From: Duganella aquatilis
GTDB taxonomy: Bacteria; Pseudomonadota; Gammaproteobacteria; Burkholderiales; Burkholderiaceae_D
Length of the DNA stretch: 64,000 nt
Direction of reading: 5' to 3'
Assembly: GCF_009674565.1 (NCBI RefSeq)
Contig: NZ_WKJL01000014.1
Span: forward strand, 114,455 to 178,454
Made by a program: the position numbers and the translations under genes. The notes under the pieces were generated by a model, which did not search any database, was not told the DNA's origin, and was given only the letters and a program-made list of their open reading frames with translations. Each line of letters opens with the position of its first letter. Position 1 is the stretch's first letter. Below are positions 54,108-63,670 of this stretch, one piece after another.

Positions 54108-54641
54108 ATGGCGGGCAATTTGGACACGGCGATACTGGGCGGCGGCTGTTTCTGGTGCACCGAGGCGGTTTACCTGGAGCTCAAGGGCGTCGAGTCGGTC
54201 GAGTCCGGTTACATGGGCGGCGCCAGCGCCGACCCCACCTACGAACAGGTGTGCACCGGCGGCACCGGCCACGCGGAAGTGGTCAGGCTGCGCTTCGATC
54301 CGGCCGTGATCAGCTACCGCGACCTGCTGGAAATTTTCTTCACCATCCACGATCCGACCACGCTCAACCGCCAGGGCAACGACGTCGGCACCCAGTACCG
54401 TTCGGTCATCTACCACCAGTCGCCGCAGCAGGAAGCCACGGCGCGCCAGGTGATCGGCGAAATGGCGCATGTGTGGGATGCACCCATCGTCACCGAGCTG
54501 TCGCCGGCCCAGCCGTTCTACAAGGCCGAGGACTACCACCAGGACTACTTCCGCCAGCACCCCATGCAGGGCTACTGCGCCTTCGTGGTGGCGCCCAAGG
54601 TCGACAAGTTCAGGAAGATGTACGCGCAGCGGCTGCGGTAA
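54108..54641 (+). CDS. msrA: Peptide methionine-S-sulfoxide reductase A
   Basis: Repairs methionine-S-sulfoxide in proteins. 177 residues with LGGGCFWCTEAVY (nucleophilic Cys), SVESGYMGGASADPTYEQVCTGGTGHAEVV, DPTTLNRQGNDVGTQYRS and a resolving-type Cys in QGYCAFVV. The ATG at 54108 follows AGGAG. Its 3' end overlaps the convergent cfa gene by 32 bases. Confidence 0.96.
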   Translation: MAGNLDTAILGGGCFWCTEAVYLELKGVESVESGYMGGASADPTYEQVCTGGTGHAEVVRLRFDPAVISYRDLLEIFFTIHDPTTLNRQGNDVGTQYRSVIYHQSPQQEATARQVIGEMAHVWDAPIVTELSPAQPFYKAEDYHQDYFRQHPMQGYCAFVVAPKVDKFRKMYAQRLR

Positions 54642-55938
54642 GCGCCGGTGCGCCGCCATCCTCGCCCAGCACGGCGAACGCCGGCAAGCCTTCGTTGTCC
54701 AGCGCATACGACGCCTGCGCCGGCGCCGCCTCGGCGTCCGGATACATATGCTTGCGCGACCACGGCAGCGCCGCCGAGCGCTGGCCCGCCTTGCGGCCGA
54801 CGATCTGGTACAGGCTGATCCAGTCCTGCTCGAAGGCGTAGCTGCAGCCGGCCAGGTAGACATGCCAGATGCGGTAGCGCTTGTCGCCGGCCAGCTCGCG
54901 CACCCGTTCGCCTTGCGCCTCGAAATTGTCGGTCCAGATGGCGCAGGTGCGGGCGTAGTGGCGGCGCAGGTTTTCGACGTCGGTCACTTCCAGCGAACCC
55001 TGCTGCATGGCCTTCAGCACATTGCCGATGTGCGCCAGCTCGCCGTGCGGGAACACGTATTTTTCGATGAACTCGCCGCCGCCGTACGGCGTCTCGCCGT
55101 TGTCGGGATCGGTCGAGGTGATGCCGTGGTTCATCACGATGCCGTCCGGCGCCAGCAGCTGGTGGATGGCGTTGAAGTATTCCGGCAGGTGGCGCGTGCC
55201 GACGTGCTCGAACATGCCGACGCTGGTGATGCGGTCGAACTGGCCGCGCACGTCGCGGTAGTCCTGCAGGCGGATCTCGATCAGGTGCTCCAGTCCGGCG
55301 GCGCGCACCCGTTCCTTGGCCAGCGCGAACTGGTTTTCCGACAGCGTGACGCCGACGCAGCGCGCCTGGAACTGCTGCGCCGCGCGGATCACCAGCGCGC
55401 CCCAGCCGCAGCCGATGTCGAGCAGCGTCTGGTTCGGCCGCAGCTCGATCTTGCGCAGGATGTGGTCGATCTTCTTGAGTTGCGCCGTGGCCAGGTCCTC
55501 GTCGCCGTTCTCGAAGTAGGCACAGGAATACACCATATTGGGATCGAGGAATTCCTGGTAGAACTCGTTGGAGACGTCGTAGTGGTAGCGGATCGCCTCG
55601 GCGTCCTTCTGCTTGTTGTGGCTGATGTTGCGCACCAGCCGCGCGAACTTGCCCTCGGCCTTCAGCGAGCTGCGCGCCAGGGCGTTGACCACCGCGATCA
55701 TGTCCTTGGCCTTGCCCTTGACTTCGATCGCCCCTTCGACGTAGGCGGTGCCCAGGTTGGACAGCGAGGGCGTCAGCAGGTAGCGCGCGGCCGCCATGTT
55801 CGGCAGCCGTATCGTCACGCGCGGCGCCTCGTTGGACAGGTCGACCTGCTGGCCGTTCCACAACTCGATGCGCAGCGGCAGCGTGAGCTGCTCGCGGATG
55901 CCCGAGATCCAGTTGCTCAGTTGATTCTGTACGAACAA
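54610..55938 (-). CDS. cfa: Cyclopropane-fatty-acyl-phospholipid synthase family methyltransferase
   Basis: SAM-dependent enzyme acting on unsaturated phospholipid chains. 442 residues: an N-terminal lipid-binding region, YHYDVSNEFYQEFLDPNMVYSCAYF, the SAM motif LLDIGCGWGALVIRAA, GVTLSENQ, SVGMFEHVG and a C-terminal cap with ENLRRHYARTC. The start is TTG at 55938, strongly supported by GGGAGG 6 bases upstream. The Ala-rich end (about 45 residues) runs antisense into msrA. Confidence 0.93.
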   Translation of the reverse strand: MFVQNQLSNWISGIREQLTLPLRIELWNGQQVDLSNEAPRVTIRLPNMAAARYLLTPSLSNLGTAYVEGAIEVKGKAKDMIAVVNALARSSLKAEGKFARLVRNISHNKQKDAEAIRYHYDVSNEFYQEFLDPNMVYSCAYFENGDEDLATAQLKKIDHILRKIELRPNQTLLDIGCGWGALVIRAAQQFQARCVGVTLSENQFALAKERVRAAGLEHLIEIRLQDYRDVRGQFDRITSVGMFEHVGTRHLPEYFNAIHQLLAPDGIVMNHGITSTDPDNGETPYGGGEFIEKYVFPHGELAHIGNVLKAMQQGSLEVTDVENLRRHYARTCAIWTDNFEAQGERVRELAGDKRYRIWHVYLAGCSYAFEQDWISLYQIVGRKAGQRSAALPWSRKHMYPDAEAAPAQASYALDNEGLPAFAVLGEDGGAPALTAAAARTSS

Positions 55939-55957
55939 GATAACCTCCCACGTCAGG

Positions 55958-55985
55958 ATTAAAAGACCATCGCCAGCGATGGTCT
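55958..55985 (-). terminator. Terminator of the hemerythrin-PdxH gene
   Basis: AGACCATCGC and GCGATGGTCT pair nearly without a loop; on the minus strand they are followed by TTTTAAT. It lies between the pdxH stop and the cfa start. Confidence 0.8.
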
Positions 55986-56011
55986 GGAGATCCGGACGGA
56001 GACGTTCCTGC

Positions 56012-57247
56012 TTACGGTTGCAGGCGTTCCTTCACCCAGCTGCCATCAGCTTGCTTCACATATACGATCCGGTCATGGAACCGCGAGCGGCGTCCCTGCC
56101 AGAACTCGATGCGGACCGGATCGAGGCGGTAACCGCCCCAATGCGCAGGCCGCAACGGATGCTCGCCGCTGACTGCGGCGGCGGCATCGTAATTGGCTTC
56201 CATCTGTTCCCGGTCGGCGATGGGCGCGCTCTGCTGCGAGGCGATCGCAGCGATCTGGCTCTTCACCGGCCGGCTGTAAAAATACTTGTCGCTTTCCTCG
56301 GCGGCGGTCTGCACCACCTTACCTTCGATGCGCACCTGGCGTTCCAGTTCACTCCAGAAGAACAGCAGCGCGGCGTGCGGATTGCCGCGCAGCTGCTGGC
56401 CTTTCTGGCTTGCGTAATTGGTGTACCAGGTAAATCCGCGCTGATCGTATTGCTTGATGAGGACGATGCGCGAACTGGGTTTGCCGTCCGCATCCACCGT
56501 GGCCACGCTCATCGCGTTCGGTTCATTGACCTTCGCATGCATGGCCTCCTCAAACCACTTGCCGAACTGGTCGATCGGATCGTCCAGTACGTCCTGCTCC
56601 GTCAGGCTGGCGCGGCCGTAGTCGAGCCGCAGGTCCGCCAGCACCACGCCGTCGGCCACCGTGTTGCTGACCGCGGCCGTCTGCTGCTCCGGCACCTGGC
56701 TGTGGGGCAGGTCGGGGGTGATCCCGCGCCGTACCTGCATCGCACTGCCCAGCTGCGCCATCTGTTCGGCGCTGAACAGCCGCCTGGCCATGGTCGCGAT
56801 ATGGGTTTCCTCCACCACCATGTGGGCCGCGTAGCTGTCGCAGAAGTGGGCGACATCGCTGGCCGACAACGTGGCGCTGGTGCCGTTGGCGATCTGCTCA
56901 AGTTGCGTTTTGATTATAGTCCAGTCTCTATCCATTTGCTCGTGACCGGCCAAAATGCCGGGCGCCAGTTCCGCCAGAAGGCTGGCGTCGGCGTCGCGCG
57001 CGGTGGCGCGCAGCATCGGCAGCAGGTTTTGCTCCTCGTCTTCGTGGTGCAGATGGGCGGCGTTGTTGAAGTATTTCAGCACCGCCTGCGCGGCTTTCTG
57101 TGCGTCAACATCGGCGCCGTGGCGGGGCAGGTGGCCGATCAGGTTCTGCAGCGTTTGCAGCTGCTTGCGGATGCGGTCGTGGCAGTGCTTCAGCACGGCG
57201 ATCGGCTGGCTGAAATCGGGGGCGGTGTCGAACAGTGCGTTGCTCAT
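56012..57247 (-). CDS. pdxH: Hemerythrin domain fused to pyridoxamine 5'-phosphate oxidase
   Basis: A single uninterrupted 411-residue frame. Residues 1-175 are a hemerythrin/HHE four-helix bundle: His21-x-His23-Asp24, His65-x-His67-His68-Glu69-Asp70-Glu71-Glu72, GHEQMDRD (His102) and HMVVEE (His142, Glu146-147), the di-iron ligand pattern. Residues 200-411 are a complete PdxH (LADLRLDYG; NAMSVATVDADGKPSSRIVLIK; QVRIEGKV; HWGGYRLDP; RLQP end), which uses FMN and oxygen to form PLP with release of peroxide. A Pro/Gln-containing linker joins them. No ribosome site for a separate PdxH is seen. An O2-binding domain on an O2-consuming oxidase suggests sensing, delivery or protection; this is inference. 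Confidence 0.92.
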   Translation of the reverse strand: MSNALFDTAPDFSQPIAVLKHCHDRIRKQLQTLQNLIGHLPRHGADVDAQKAAQAVLKYFNNAAHLHHEDEEQNLLPMLRATARDADASLLAELAPGILAGHEQMDRDWTIIKTQLEQIANGTSATLSASDVAHFCDSYAAHMVVEETHIATMARRLFSAEQMAQLGSAMQVRRGITPDLPHSQVPEQQTAAVSNTVADGVVLADLRLDYGRASLTEQDVLDDPIDQFGKWFEEAMHAKVNEPNAMSVATVDADGKPSSRIVLIKQYDQRGFTWYTNYASQKGQQLRGNPHAALLFFWSELERQVRIEGKVVQTAAEESDKYFYSRPVKSQIAAIASQQSAPIADREQMEANYDAAAAVSGEHPLRPAHWGGYRLDPVRIEFWQGRRSRFHDRIVYVKQADGSWVKERLQP

Positions 57248-57348
57248 GGCGTGGACTCTGGCTGGTAACAGTCCTATTCTAGAATACTTCGCCAAACAGC
57301 GGATTTAACGATGTTGCGATGCGGCACTGTCATGGCCTTGATGGCGGT

Positions 57349-57354
57349 TATAAT
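57349..57354 (+). promoter_or_regulatory. -10 element before the M13 peptidase gene
   Basis: TATAAT lies 37 bases before the GTG start at 57391. No good -35 is seen at 16-18 bases. Confidence 0.4.
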
Positions 57355-57390
57355 CTTCCGGCACATCCAACTACAACTAAAGGAATGTTC

Positions 57391-59424
57391 GTGAACCGTA
57401 CGCTTATCAGCGCCGCTTGCTGCGCCATGCTCTTCTTTTCCTCGCCCTCGCTGTACGCCCAGGAAGCGCCAGTGTCCGGCATCGATGTGAAAACCCTGGA
57501 CCCGGCGGTGCGCCCGCAGGACGATTTCTACGGTTACGTCAACGGCATCTGGACCCGCAACACCGAAATCCCGGCCGACAAGTCGACCTGGGGCACCTAC
57601 ATCGAACTGCGCGAAACCGCGCAAGGCCAGCTGCGCGCGTTGATTGACGCCACGCTGAAAAATCCGGGCAAGGCCGGCAGCGAAACCCACAAGATCGCCG
57701 ACCTCTACACCAGCTACATGGACGAGAAGGCGCGAAACGCCGCCGGCTTCAAGCCGCTGCACGCCGACCTGGCGCGCGTGGCCGCCGCCAAGGACAAGCA
57801 AGACCTGCCGGCGCTGTTCGCCTACCTGCAGCGCAACGGCATCCAGACGCCGTTCTCGGCCGGCGTGTCGCCTGACGCCCAGGATCCGGAACAGTACACG
57901 CTGAACATCGGCCAGTCCGGCCTGGGCCTGCCGGACCGCGACTACTACCTGAAGGACGACGACGCCAAGCTGAAGGCCGTGCGCGCCAAATACCTGACCC
58001 ACATCGAAACCATGCTGCGCATGAGCGGCGACAAGAACGCCGCCGCCCACGCGGCCCAGGTGCTCGACCTCGAAACCCGCCTGGCGCAGGCGCAATGGAC
58101 CCGCGTGCAGATGCGCGACCCGGTCAAGTCGTACAACCGCGTCGCCTTCGACAAGTTCAGCGAACTGGCGCCGGGCTTCGACTGGAAGGCCTATTTCACC
58201 GCCGCCGGCCTGGCGCCGAAAGCGTCGTCGGCCGTGGTGCGCCAGCCGAGCTTCCTCGGCGGCTTCTCCAGCGCCGTGGCCGAGGTGCCGCTGGAAGCAT
58301 GGAAGAGCTACCTGAACTGGCGCATCATCGAAAGCTATGCGTCCTACCTGGACAGCGCCAGCGTCAAGGAGCGCTTCGCCTTTGAAGGCACGACGCTGCG
58401 CGGCGTGCCGCAAAGCGAACCGCAGTGGCAGCTGGCGCTGCGCTTCACCGACGGCGCCGTCAGCGACGCGGTCGGCAAGCTGTACGTCAAGATGTACCTG
58501 CCGCCGGAAACCAAGCCGCGCGTGATGGCCATGTTCAACAACTTCGTCGCCTCGTTCAAGGACGGCATCGACAAGCTCGACTGGATGGGGCCGGAAACCA
58601 AGAAGGAAGCCCAGGCCAAGCTGGCCGCGCTGAAACCGAACATCGCCTACCCGGAAAAATGGCGCGACTACAGCGCGCTGAAAACCCAGCCGCATGACCT
58701 GGTGGCCAACGTGCGCGCCTCGCGCATCTGGAGCCGCCAGCGCAATATCGACAAGCTGGGCAAGCCGGTCGACCGCGAGGAATGGTCGATGACGCCGCAA
58801 ACCGTCAACGCCAGCTACAACCCGCTGCTGAACGCCATCACGATTCCGGCCGCCATCCTGCAGCCGCCGTTCTTCAACGTGAAGGCCGAAGACGCGGTCA
58901 ACTACGGCCTGCTGGGCATCACCTTCGGCCACGAGATCAGCCACGCCTTCGACGACTCCGGCAGCCAGTACGACGCCAAGGGCCGCCTGCGCAACTGGTG
59001 GACCGCCGACGACCGCGCCGCCTTCAAGGCGCGCGCCGCCGGCCTGGTCAAGCAGTACGGCGCCTACAGCCCGGTGCCGGGCTACTACATCAACGGTGAG
59101 CTGACGCTGGGCGAAAACATCGGCGACAACTCCGGTCTGTCGCTGACCTACCGCGCCTACCAGCGCTCGCTGAACGGCAAGCCGTCGCCGGTGCTGGACG
59201 GCCTGACCGGCGCCCAGCGCCTGTACATCGGCTTCGCGCAGAAATGGCGCGCCAAGCTGCGCCCGGAAGCGGCCATCGCCCAGATCAAGAGCGATCCGCA
59301 TTCGCCTGGCGAGTTCCGCGCCAAGGGCACGGTGATGAACCAGCCCGAGTTCTACGAAGCCTTCGACATCAAGCCGGGCGATCCGATGTACCTGCCGCCG
59401 GAGCAGCGCGTCATCATGTGGTAA
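57391..59424 (+). CDS. M13 family zinc metallopeptidase (neprilysin/PepO-like)
   Basis: Exported endopeptidase of 677 residues. Signal peptide NRTLISAACCAMLFFSSPSLYAQ at the start. The N-terminal helical domain has PQDDFYGYVNGIWTRNTEIPADKSTWG. The catalytic domain has VNASYNPLLNAITIPAAILQPPFF, the zinc motif HEISHAFDDSG, the third-ligand motif GENIGDNSGL and the C-terminal W. GTG at 57391 is preferred because AGGA lies 6 bases upstream; the nearby ATG at 57385 overlaps that site. Probably cleaves peptides below about 40 residues in the periplasm. Confidence 0.94.
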   Translation: MNRTLISAACCAMLFFSSPSLYAQEAPVSGIDVKTLDPAVRPQDDFYGYVNGIWTRNTEIPADKSTWGTYIELRETAQGQLRALIDATLKNPGKAGSETHKIADLYTSYMDEKARNAAGFKPLHADLARVAAAKDKQDLPALFAYLQRNGIQTPFSAGVSPDAQDPEQYTLNIGQSGLGLPDRDYYLKDDDAKLKAVRAKYLTHIETMLRMSGDKNAAAHAAQVLDLETRLAQAQWTRVQMRDPVKSYNRVAFDKFSELAPGFDWKAYFTAAGLAPKASSAVVRQPSFLGGFSSAVAEVPLEAWKSYLNWRIIESYASYLDSASVKERFAFEGTTLRGVPQSEPQWQLALRFTDGAVSDAVGKLYVKMYLPPETKPRVMAMFNNFVASFKDGIDKLDWMGPETKKEAQAKLAALKPNIAYPEKWRDYSALKTQPHDLVANVRASRIWSRQRNIDKLGKPVDREEWSMTPQTVNASYNPLLNAITIPAAILQPPFFNVKAEDAVNYGLLGITFGHEISHAFDDSGSQYDAKGRLRNWWTADDRAAFKARAAGLVKQYGAYSPVPGYYINGELTLGENIGDNSGLSLTYRAYQRSLNGKPSPVLDGLTGAQRLYIGFAQKWRAKLRPEAAIAQIKSDPHSPGEFRAKGTVMNQPEFYEAFDIKPGDPMYLPPEQRVIMW

Positions 59425-59480
59425 ACCGCGAAACGGGGGCGGTGGGCGAAGGTTTTGCCGCAGTCCGTTAAAATGGCGGC

Positions 59481-60320
59481 ATGAACAGCCTTTCTCCCCC
59501 AGATTTCGACGATGTCGATTTTGAACGCCGCTTCGGCGGCATTGCGCGCCTGTATGGCGCCCACGCGCTGGCGCGTTTCCGCACGGCGCATGTCTGCGTG
59601 GTCGGCGTCGGCGGCGTCGGCTCGTGGATCGTCGAGGCGCTGGCGCGCAGCGCCATCGGCCAGCTGACCTTGATCGACCTCGACAACGTGGCCGAGTCGA
59701 ATATCAACCGCCAGATCCAGGCCCTCAGCAGCACCGTCGGCATGGCCAAGATCACCGCGCTGGCCGAGCGCATCGCCCAGATCAATCCCTTCTGCCAGGT
59801 CCACCAGGTGGAGGACTTTGTCGAGCCGGAGAATCTGCAGCAGATGCTTGGCGGCGGCAAGTTCGACTACCTGATCGACGCCACCGATTCGGTCAAGGCC
59901 AAGGCCGCCATGCTGGCCTGGGCGCGCCAGCACGACCTGCCGGTGATCACCATCGGCAGCGCCGGCGGCAAGACCGACGCCGCGCAGATCTCGGTGCGCG
60001 ACCTGGCCCGTACCGAGCAGGAGCCGCTGCTGAAGAAAGTGCGCAAGATCATGCGCGCGCAGTACGGCTTCCCGCGCGGCGAGAAAACCAAGTTCCACAT
60101 CGACGCCGTGTTCTCGATGGAGCCGCTGAAGTTCCCGGAAACCGGCGAGGTGTGCACGGTGGACGGCGACGACCGCAGCGGCGGCGTTACCGGTCTCAAC
60201 TGCGCAGGCTTCGGCTCGGCGATGGTGGTCACCGCCACCTTCGGCATGGTCGCCGCCGGCCACGCGCTGCGCCGGCTGGCCGATGACGCCTTGCCAACAA
60301 CCGCCCCGGACGCCGTCTAG
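59481..60320 (+). CDS. tcdA: tRNA threonylcarbamoyladenosine dehydratase
   Basis: E1-like ATP-dependent enzyme converting t6A37 of tRNA to its cyclic form ct6A. 279 residues: FGGIARLYGAHALARFRTAHVCVVGVGGVGSW (Rossmann), LIDLDNVAESNINRQ, YLIDATDSVKAKA, ITIGSAGGKTDAAQI and a C-terminal GLNCAGFGSAMVVTATFG. GTTAAAATGGCGG before it resembles a -10. Works after the Sua5 product in this window. Confidence 0.94.
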   Translation: MNSLSPPDFDDVDFERRFGGIARLYGAHALARFRTAHVCVVGVGGVGSWIVEALARSAIGQLTLIDLDNVAESNINRQIQALSSTVGMAKITALAERIAQINPFCQVHQVEDFVEPENLQQMLGGGKFDYLIDATDSVKAKAAMLAWARQHDLPVITIGSAGGKTDAAQISVRDLARTEQEPLLKKVRKIMRAQYGFPRGEKTKFHIDAVFSMEPLKFPETGEVCTVDGDDRSGGVTGLNCAGFGSAMVVTATFGMVAAGHALRRLADDALPTTAPDAV

Positions 60321-60367
60321 TTTGCTATCATGTCGAGCTGTCTATCGACCTCATTGAAAGAATCGAC

Positions 60368-60877
60368 ATGAAGCGTAGTTCCGTATTTGTAGCAATGTTG
60401 TTGGCTGCCGCTTTCGCCCAGGCGCAAACCCCCGCCCAAACGCCGGCGCCGCAACCTGAAGCGACGCCTGCTGCGCCGGCGCCGGATGCGCCGGTAGTGG
60501 TCGGCTCGGCCACGCCGGGTCCGGCGGCCGAACAGCTGATCGTCACCGACACCAAGGTCGGCACCGGCAAGGAAGCCACCACCGGCGCCACCGTCTTCAT
60601 GCACTACTCGGGCTGGCTGTACCGTCCGCTGGCCAAGAATATGCACGGCAAGCTGTTCGATTCGTCGATCCCGCGCGGCGAGCCGCTCGACTTCGTGCTG
60701 GGTTCGGGCCGCGTCATCAAGGGCTGGGACCAGGGCATCATCGGCATGAAAGTGGGCGGCAAGCGCACCCTGATCATTCCGGCCGAACTGGCCTACGGCT
60801 CGCGGCCGACGCCGGGCAGCGGCATCCCGCCGAATTCGGCGCTGATCTTCGACGTCGAACTGGTCAACGTGAAGTAA
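60368..60877 (+). CDS. FKBP-type peptidyl-prolyl isomerase, exported
   Basis: 169 residues. Signal peptide to about residue 20 (LLAAAFAQAQ), a Pro/Ala/Thr-rich linker of about 40 residues, then one FKBP domain: GATVFMHYSGWLY, DSSIPRGEPLDFVLGSGRVIKGWDQGIIGMKVGGKRTLIIPAELAYGS-type core, and IPPNSALIFDVELVNV. Key aromatic and Asp residues of the active site are present. A periplasmic folding helper. Confidence 0.94.
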   Translation: MKRSSVFVAMLLAAAFAQAQTPAQTPAPQPEATPAAPAPDAPVVVGSATPGPAAEQLIVTDTKVGTGKEATTGATVFMHYSGWLYRPLAKNMHGKLFDSSIPRGEPLDFVLGSGRVIKGWDQGIIGMKVGGKRTLIIPAELAYGSRPTPGSGIPPNSALIFDVELVNVK

Positions 60878-60939
60878 ATGGCAACCGCCGCGCGAAGAGG
60901 GTAGACTGGCGGTTCTCCCCCTCTTTGCCGGAGGTTCCC

Positions 60940-61868
<929 letters not shown>

Positions 61869-61872
<4 letters not shown>

Positions 61873-62891
61873 TGCGCGTGGGCGTGCGCCGGCGCTGAAG
61901 TGGGTGCTGGCGCTTGCAGGCAGCACTCCAATTCGCTCTCGCCGAGGCGCACCTGCAGCGTGCTGTGCTGGATCGAGAAGTCCTCGCGCAGCTGCTTGCT
62001 GATGGCGTCGATGGCGCCGTCGCCCGGATAGCCGGCCGGCGTCACCAGCTGCACGGTGAGCGCGTTCTCGGTGGTGCTCATGGCCCAGATGTGCAGGTCG
62101 CAGATCTTGGCCACGCCCGGCTGGGCGCGCAGGAACTGCTCGATGCCGGCGCGGTCCACATTGTCCGGCACGGCCGCCAGCATCATGCGCAGCGACTGCG
62201 TCAGCAGCGACCAGGTGCTGATGACGATGAACACCACGATCACCACGCTGACCAGCGGGTCCAGCCAGTTCCAGCCGGTGTAGCCGACGATCACGCCGGC
62301 CACCAGCACGCCCAGCGAGATGGCGGCGTCGGCGGCCATGTGCAGGTAGGCGCCGCGGATATTGATGTCGTCCTTGCTGCCGGACATGAACAGCCAGGCC
62401 GAGAAACCGTTGATCAGGATGCCGATGCCGGCCACCACCGACACCGTCAGGCCGGCCACCGGATCGGGATGGACCAGCTGCTGCACGGCTTCCCAGGCGA
62501 TGCCGCCGCAGGCCGCCATCAGCAGCATGGCGTTGAACAGCGCGGCCAGCATCGAGGTGCTGCGCAGGCCGTAGGTATAGCGGCGGTTCGGCAGGCGCTT
62601 GGCGAGGATGGCGGCGCCCCAGGCCAGCATCAGGCCCAGCACGTCGGACAGGTTGTGGCCGGCGTCGGCCATCAGCGCGGTCGAGTTGGCCAGGAAGCCG
62701 TAGAAGAACTCCACCGCCACGAACACCGTGTTGAGCACGATCGCGATGGCGAAGGCGCGGCCCATGGTGTTCGGATCGCCGTGATGGTGGTGATGGCCGT
62801 GACCATGGCTGTGGTCGTGTCCATGATGGTCGTGCGCGTGGTGCGCATGGCCATGGTGATCATGATGGTCGTGGTCGTGGTGCTTGCTCAT
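61869..62891 (-). CDS. Cation diffusion facilitator, zinc-type (CzcD/ZitB-like)
   Basis: Inner-membrane metal-proton antiporter of 340 residues with six helices. The first 40 residues are extremely His/Asp-rich and the end is HAHAH, both likely metal-binding. The transport site pairs HNLSDVLGL (H..D, helix 2; preceded by ADAG) with HMAADAAISLGVL (H...D, helix 5). The C-terminal cytoplasmic domain carries DLHIWAMSTTENALTVQLV. ATG at 62891 overlaps the arsR stop (ATGA). Zinc or cadmium export is likely, regulated by the preceding gene. Confidence 0.94.
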
Positions 62892-63217
62892 GCTTCGGTT
62901 CCGGTGGAAGGTTCGGCGATATGTTCCAGCATATCGTTGAGAACGCCGCTGATATGGGCGTCGGCGGCGGAATAGAACACCTGCTTGCCCTGGCGCTCGG
63001 ACTTGACGATGCGGGCGGCGCGCAGCAAGCGCAAATGGTGGCTCACGAGCGAGCTGCTCAGATCCAGTGTAGACGCGATTTCGCTGACGGCAATCGGCGC
63101 CGGCATGCAGGACAGCACAATCCGCAAGCGCGTCGGGTCGCCCAGCAGGTGGAACAGATCGGCCAGTTGCGCGATCTGCGGATCGCAATTGGAATAGTCG
63201 TGTTGGCAGCTCATCAT
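62888..63217 (-). CDS. ArsR/SmtB family metal-responsive repressor
   Basis: 109 residues with the winged-helix SSSLVSHHLRLLRAARIVKSERQGKQVFY. The C-terminal helix DAHISGVLNDMLEH has the D-x-H...E-H pattern of the alpha5 zinc site found in CzrA/SmtB. The two Cys near the N-terminus (MSCQHDYSNCD) may add a metal site. ATG 63217 or 63214. It shares an operon with the CDF exporter, and its operator lies next to the start. Confidence 0.92.
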   Translation of the reverse strand: MMSCQHDYSNCDPQIAQLADLFHLLGDPTRLRIVLSCMPAPIAVSEIASTLDLSSSLVSHHLRLLRAARIVKSERQGKQVFYSAADAHISGVLNDMLEHIAEPSTGTEA

Positions 63218-63251
63218 TGCTAACGTGTGAATAGGTGTTCACATGTTAGCA
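63218..63251. promoter_or_regulatory. ArsR-type operator
   Basis: TGCTAACGTGTGAA and TTCACATGTTAGCA pair as a 14-base inverted repeat (one mismatch) around TAGGTG, immediately before the arsR ATG. It contains the TGAA...TTCA core usual for ArsR/SmtB sites and would let the regulator repress itself and the CDF gene. Confidence 0.82.
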
Positions 63252-63256
63252 CAAAA

Positions 63257-63316
63257 CCGGGGTCAGTTCTGCCAATCGCACACGGGCTCATGTACCAATG
63301 GCAGAACTGACCCCGG
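63257..63316. repeat. REP-like inverted repeat
   Basis: CCGGGGTCAGTTCTGCCA (63257-63274) and its exact reverse complement (63299-63316) flank a 24-base centre. The GGGGTCAG.../...CTGACCCC form resembles extragenic palindromes spread by REP-associated tyrosine transposases. No transposase lies in this window. It may also end the small gene downstream on the minus strand. Confidence 0.65.
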
Positions 63317-63322
63317 ATTGGC

Positions 63323-63670
63323 TTATTCCCACTGGCCTTTTTCGCTGACCAGCGACTTGTTGTTGAGGGTGACTTCGAGGCGGCCGTCTTCGCTGACGAA
63401 GTAGTGGGTGTTGCCGCTCTTGAATTCGTAGCCCTGGAAGCGGCAGGGCGTGACGCCGTCGGCGCACAGGCTGTGCACGGTCTTGCCGCGCAGCCGGACG
63501 CTCTTGCCGGTCTTCTTGCTGGTGCCGATGTAGTTGACGTTGTCGCAGGTCACGCTGCCTTCGGCGCAGTTGCTGATGATCTGGATCACGAACGAGGGCG
63601 TGTCGAGCTTTTGCGCGAAGGCCGGCAAGGCGGCCAGCGCCAGGGACAGGAGTAGGAGGAGGCGTTTCAT
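63323..63670 (-). CDS. Small exported protein with two Cys pairs
   Basis: Unrecognised, 115 residues. A signal peptide covers about residues 1-20 (LLLLLSLALAALPAFAQ). The mature chain has two C-x6-C units (NCAEGSVTCD; LCADGVTPCR), suggesting two disulphides, and short beta-like segments (YEFKSGNTHYFVSEDGRLEV). ATG at 63670 overlaps the stop of the upstream gene by one base (TAATG), so the two are cotranscribed. Probably periplasmic. Confidence 0.75.
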   Translation of the reverse strand: MKRLLLLLSLALAALPAFAQKLDTPSFVIQIISNCAEGSVTCDNVNYIGTSKKTGKSVRLRGKTVHSLCADGVTPCRFQGYEFKSGNTHYFVSEDGRLEVTLNNKSLVSEKGQWE

